The position numbers and the translations under genes were made by a program. A stretch of 64,000 nucleotides of DNA from Sphingobacterium oryzagri (GTDB lineage Bacteria > Bacteroidota > Bacteroidia > Sphingobacteriales > Sphingobacteriaceae), in NCBI RefSeq assembly GCF_028736175.1, contig NZ_CP117880.1:1798001-1862000 (forward strand), in the 5' to 3' direction. The notes under the pieces are model-generated. The model searched no databases, was not told the origin of the DNA, and saw only the letters and a list, made by a program, of their open reading frames with translations. Of this stretch, positions 62,898 to 64,000 are shown one piece after another. How positions within the stretch are numbered: the stretch's first letter is position 1; each line of letters starts with the position of its first letter.

Positions 62898-63143
62898 GGA
62901 GTATTTAGTAGTTAGTATTTAGTATTTAGTAGGGGGTATTGCCTAGTGAGTATTGGGTAGTGCGTATTGAGTAGCTAGTATTTAGTATTTAGTAGTTAGT
63001 ATTTAGTAGGGGGTATTGCGTAGTGAGTATCGGGTAGTGCGTATGGAGTAGGCTCATGCCGTTGAGTTAACTTTTTTTACTTTTTACTTTTTACTTTTTA
63101 CTTTTTACTTTTTAATTTTGACTTTTGACTTTTTAATTTTAAC
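62898..63143. repeat. Composite repeat tract, inverted relative to 56431-56660
   Basis: TATTTAGT-rich part with two 77-base-spaced copies of a longer unit (AGGGGGTATTGC at 62931 and 63008; GTGAGTATyGGGTAGTGCGTA), then five ACTTTTT units (63068-63110) and TTAATTTTGACTTTTGAC. Its reverse complement gives AAAAGTC/AATTAAAA followed by ACTAAAT, the order seen at 56431. Confidence 0.85.
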
Positions 63144-63149
63144 ATATTT

Positions 63150-64000
63150 ATGTTTTTCCATCAGGACGCAACGTTTGATCATTTATCTATACATCGTGTG
63201 GGCAATAAGGCGCAGGATGAATTTTATGTTTTATCCGATCAGCCTATTGATTTGGCGCAGGATGAGGTATTGCCAGATTTGTTGATGCAATATTTTATGA
63301 AGCCTTTCGCCAAGGCCAATGAGGTGTATCGCTTTTATCATCCCAACGATGATCTGCAACTCAATGAGGTGTATTATTTTGCGAAGCAATTTTTTGACGA
63401 GAAGATCGCTTTTCATGATATGTCGCAGCAGCTTGCTAAGCATTTGTATGCTGTTTCTGAGCATCCGAAGATTAAAGGTGGCGAGCTGTATGTAGTGGCA
63501 CTCAATAACGTACAAATGGAAGGAGAGGATCATCGTGCTATCGGTATCTTTAAGTCGGAGAATAAAGAGGCTTACCTTAAAGTGTATCCAAATGGAGAAG
63601 GTTTTGATGTCGATTATGAGCAAGAAGCAATCAATATTAACAAACTGGACAAAGGTGTAGTTATTGTGGCTGCCGATGAAGAGGAGGGTTATAAAGTGTT
63701 GGTTGTCGATCAAACCAATCAATCAGAAGCGGTGTATTGGAAAGATGATTTTTTAAAAATCAGAACACGCAACGATAATTACCAGCAGACGGGCAACCTC
63801 ATGAAAGTGTACAAAAACTTTGTAAACGATAAGCTGGATGAGGTGTTTACGCTGGAAAGCGCAGATAAAATTGATCTCCTGAATCGCTCGATGAATTATT
63901 TCAAGACCAAAGAAGCGTTTGATCAGGCTGAATTTGAGGAGGAAGTGATCGCTAATCCACAAGCGGCCAGTTTGTTCAAAGAATATCAGCAGGGCTTTGA
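63150..64000 (+). CDS. Nucleoid-associated protein NdpA/YejK (NA37), truncated by window end
   Basis: At least 283 residues; the frame is open to base 64000. MFFHQDATFDHLSIHRVGNKAQDE at the start, then LMQYFMKPFAKANEVYRFYHP, ELYVVALNNVQMEGEDHRAIGIFKSENKEAYLKV and NKLDKGVVIVAADEEEGY match the 37-kDa nucleoid-associated protein family, which binds DNA and has been linked with chromosome structure and, in some genomes, with phage defence. It begins seven bases after the repeat tract, so the tract must contain or displace its promoter. Confidence 0.82.
   Translation, partial: MFFHQDATFDHLSIHRVGNKAQDEFYVLSDQPIDLAQDEVLPDLLMQYFMKPFAKANEVYRFYHPNDDLQLNEVYYFAKQFFDEKIAFHDMSQQLAKHLYAVSEHPKIKGGELYVVALNNVQMEGEDHRAIGIFKSENKEAYLKVYPNGEGFDVDYEQEAININKLDKGVVIVAADEEEGYKVLVVDQTNQSEAVYWKDDFLKIRTRNDNYQQTGNLMKVYKNFVNDKLDEVFTLESADKIDLLNRSMNYFKTKEAFDQAEFEEEVIANPQAASLFKEYQQGF

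Overview
The window looks like a chromosomal segment of a Bacteroidota species, most likely family Sphingobacteriaceae (Sphingobacterium/Pedobacter-like). The evidence is: Bacteroidota-type promoters (TTTG/TTG, about 20 nt, TAnnTTTG), several so close to the ATG that the transcripts must be nearly leaderless; few Shine-Dalgarno sequences; a FecI-type sigma factor / FecR / TonB-receptor trio; a fimbrillin-like lipoprotein; many small lipoproteins; menaquinone made by the futalosine route; and a tmRNA whose tag reads GEENYALAA. Both ends cut genes: dihydroorotase on the left and a nucleoid-associated protein on the right.

Layout. 1-3.4 kb: end of pyrC, an M14 peptidase lipoprotein and a TraB/GumN protein. 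3.5-6.5 kb: no gene, but a dense mosaic of repeated palindromes, including a tandem duplication with a 1090-base period. 6.5-16.2 kb: ABC-F ATPase, DUF4091 glycoside hydrolase with a disrupted signal peptide, SNF2/SWIM helicase, aldo/keto reductase and 3-hydroxyisobutyrate-type dehydrogenase. 16-24.9 kb: small lipoproteins, a family 2 glycosyltransferase, HopJ-family protein, lipase, fimbrillin and a beta-barrel protein. 25-29 kb: sigma factor, anti-sigma factor and TonB receptor. 29-34.5 kb: accessory small genes, a porin, a palindrome-rich tract and the tmRNA gene. 34.7-37 kb: a histone H1-like protein and type II NADH dehydrogenase. 37.2-42.3 kb (minus strand): hisG-hisD behind a histidine-rich leader peptide, then a GNAT-tyrA pair and an aminotransferase. 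42.5-49.9 kb: MsbA-like exporter, mqnE-phosphatase-mqnA, ClC chloride channel, DUF423, rhodanese and YceI. 49.9-59.2 kb: an L-fucose catabolic cluster. 59.3-64 kb: CDF transporter, YkvA, YceH, a histone-deacetylase-family enzyme and the partial NdpA/YejK protein.

How genes work together. The L-fucose cluster holds a complete non-phosphorylating route: fucosidase releases fucose; FucP imports it; a mutarotase, SDR dehydrogenase, lactonase, UxaA-type dehydratase, second SDR and FAH-type hydrolase would take it to pyruvate and lactate. A divergent AraC regulator is the likely controller. The his genes carry what looks like a ribosome-mediated attenuation leader: six His codons in a 19-residue peptide behind a near-consensus promoter.

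The observations most worth a second look are the his leader, the palindrome mosaic in which one hairpin keeps its pairing while its sequence changes, the AAAAGTC/ACTAAAT composite repeat present in both orientations, the fucose SDR lacking the usual catalytic lysine, and the A8-tract frameshift at the start of the DUF4091 enzyme.
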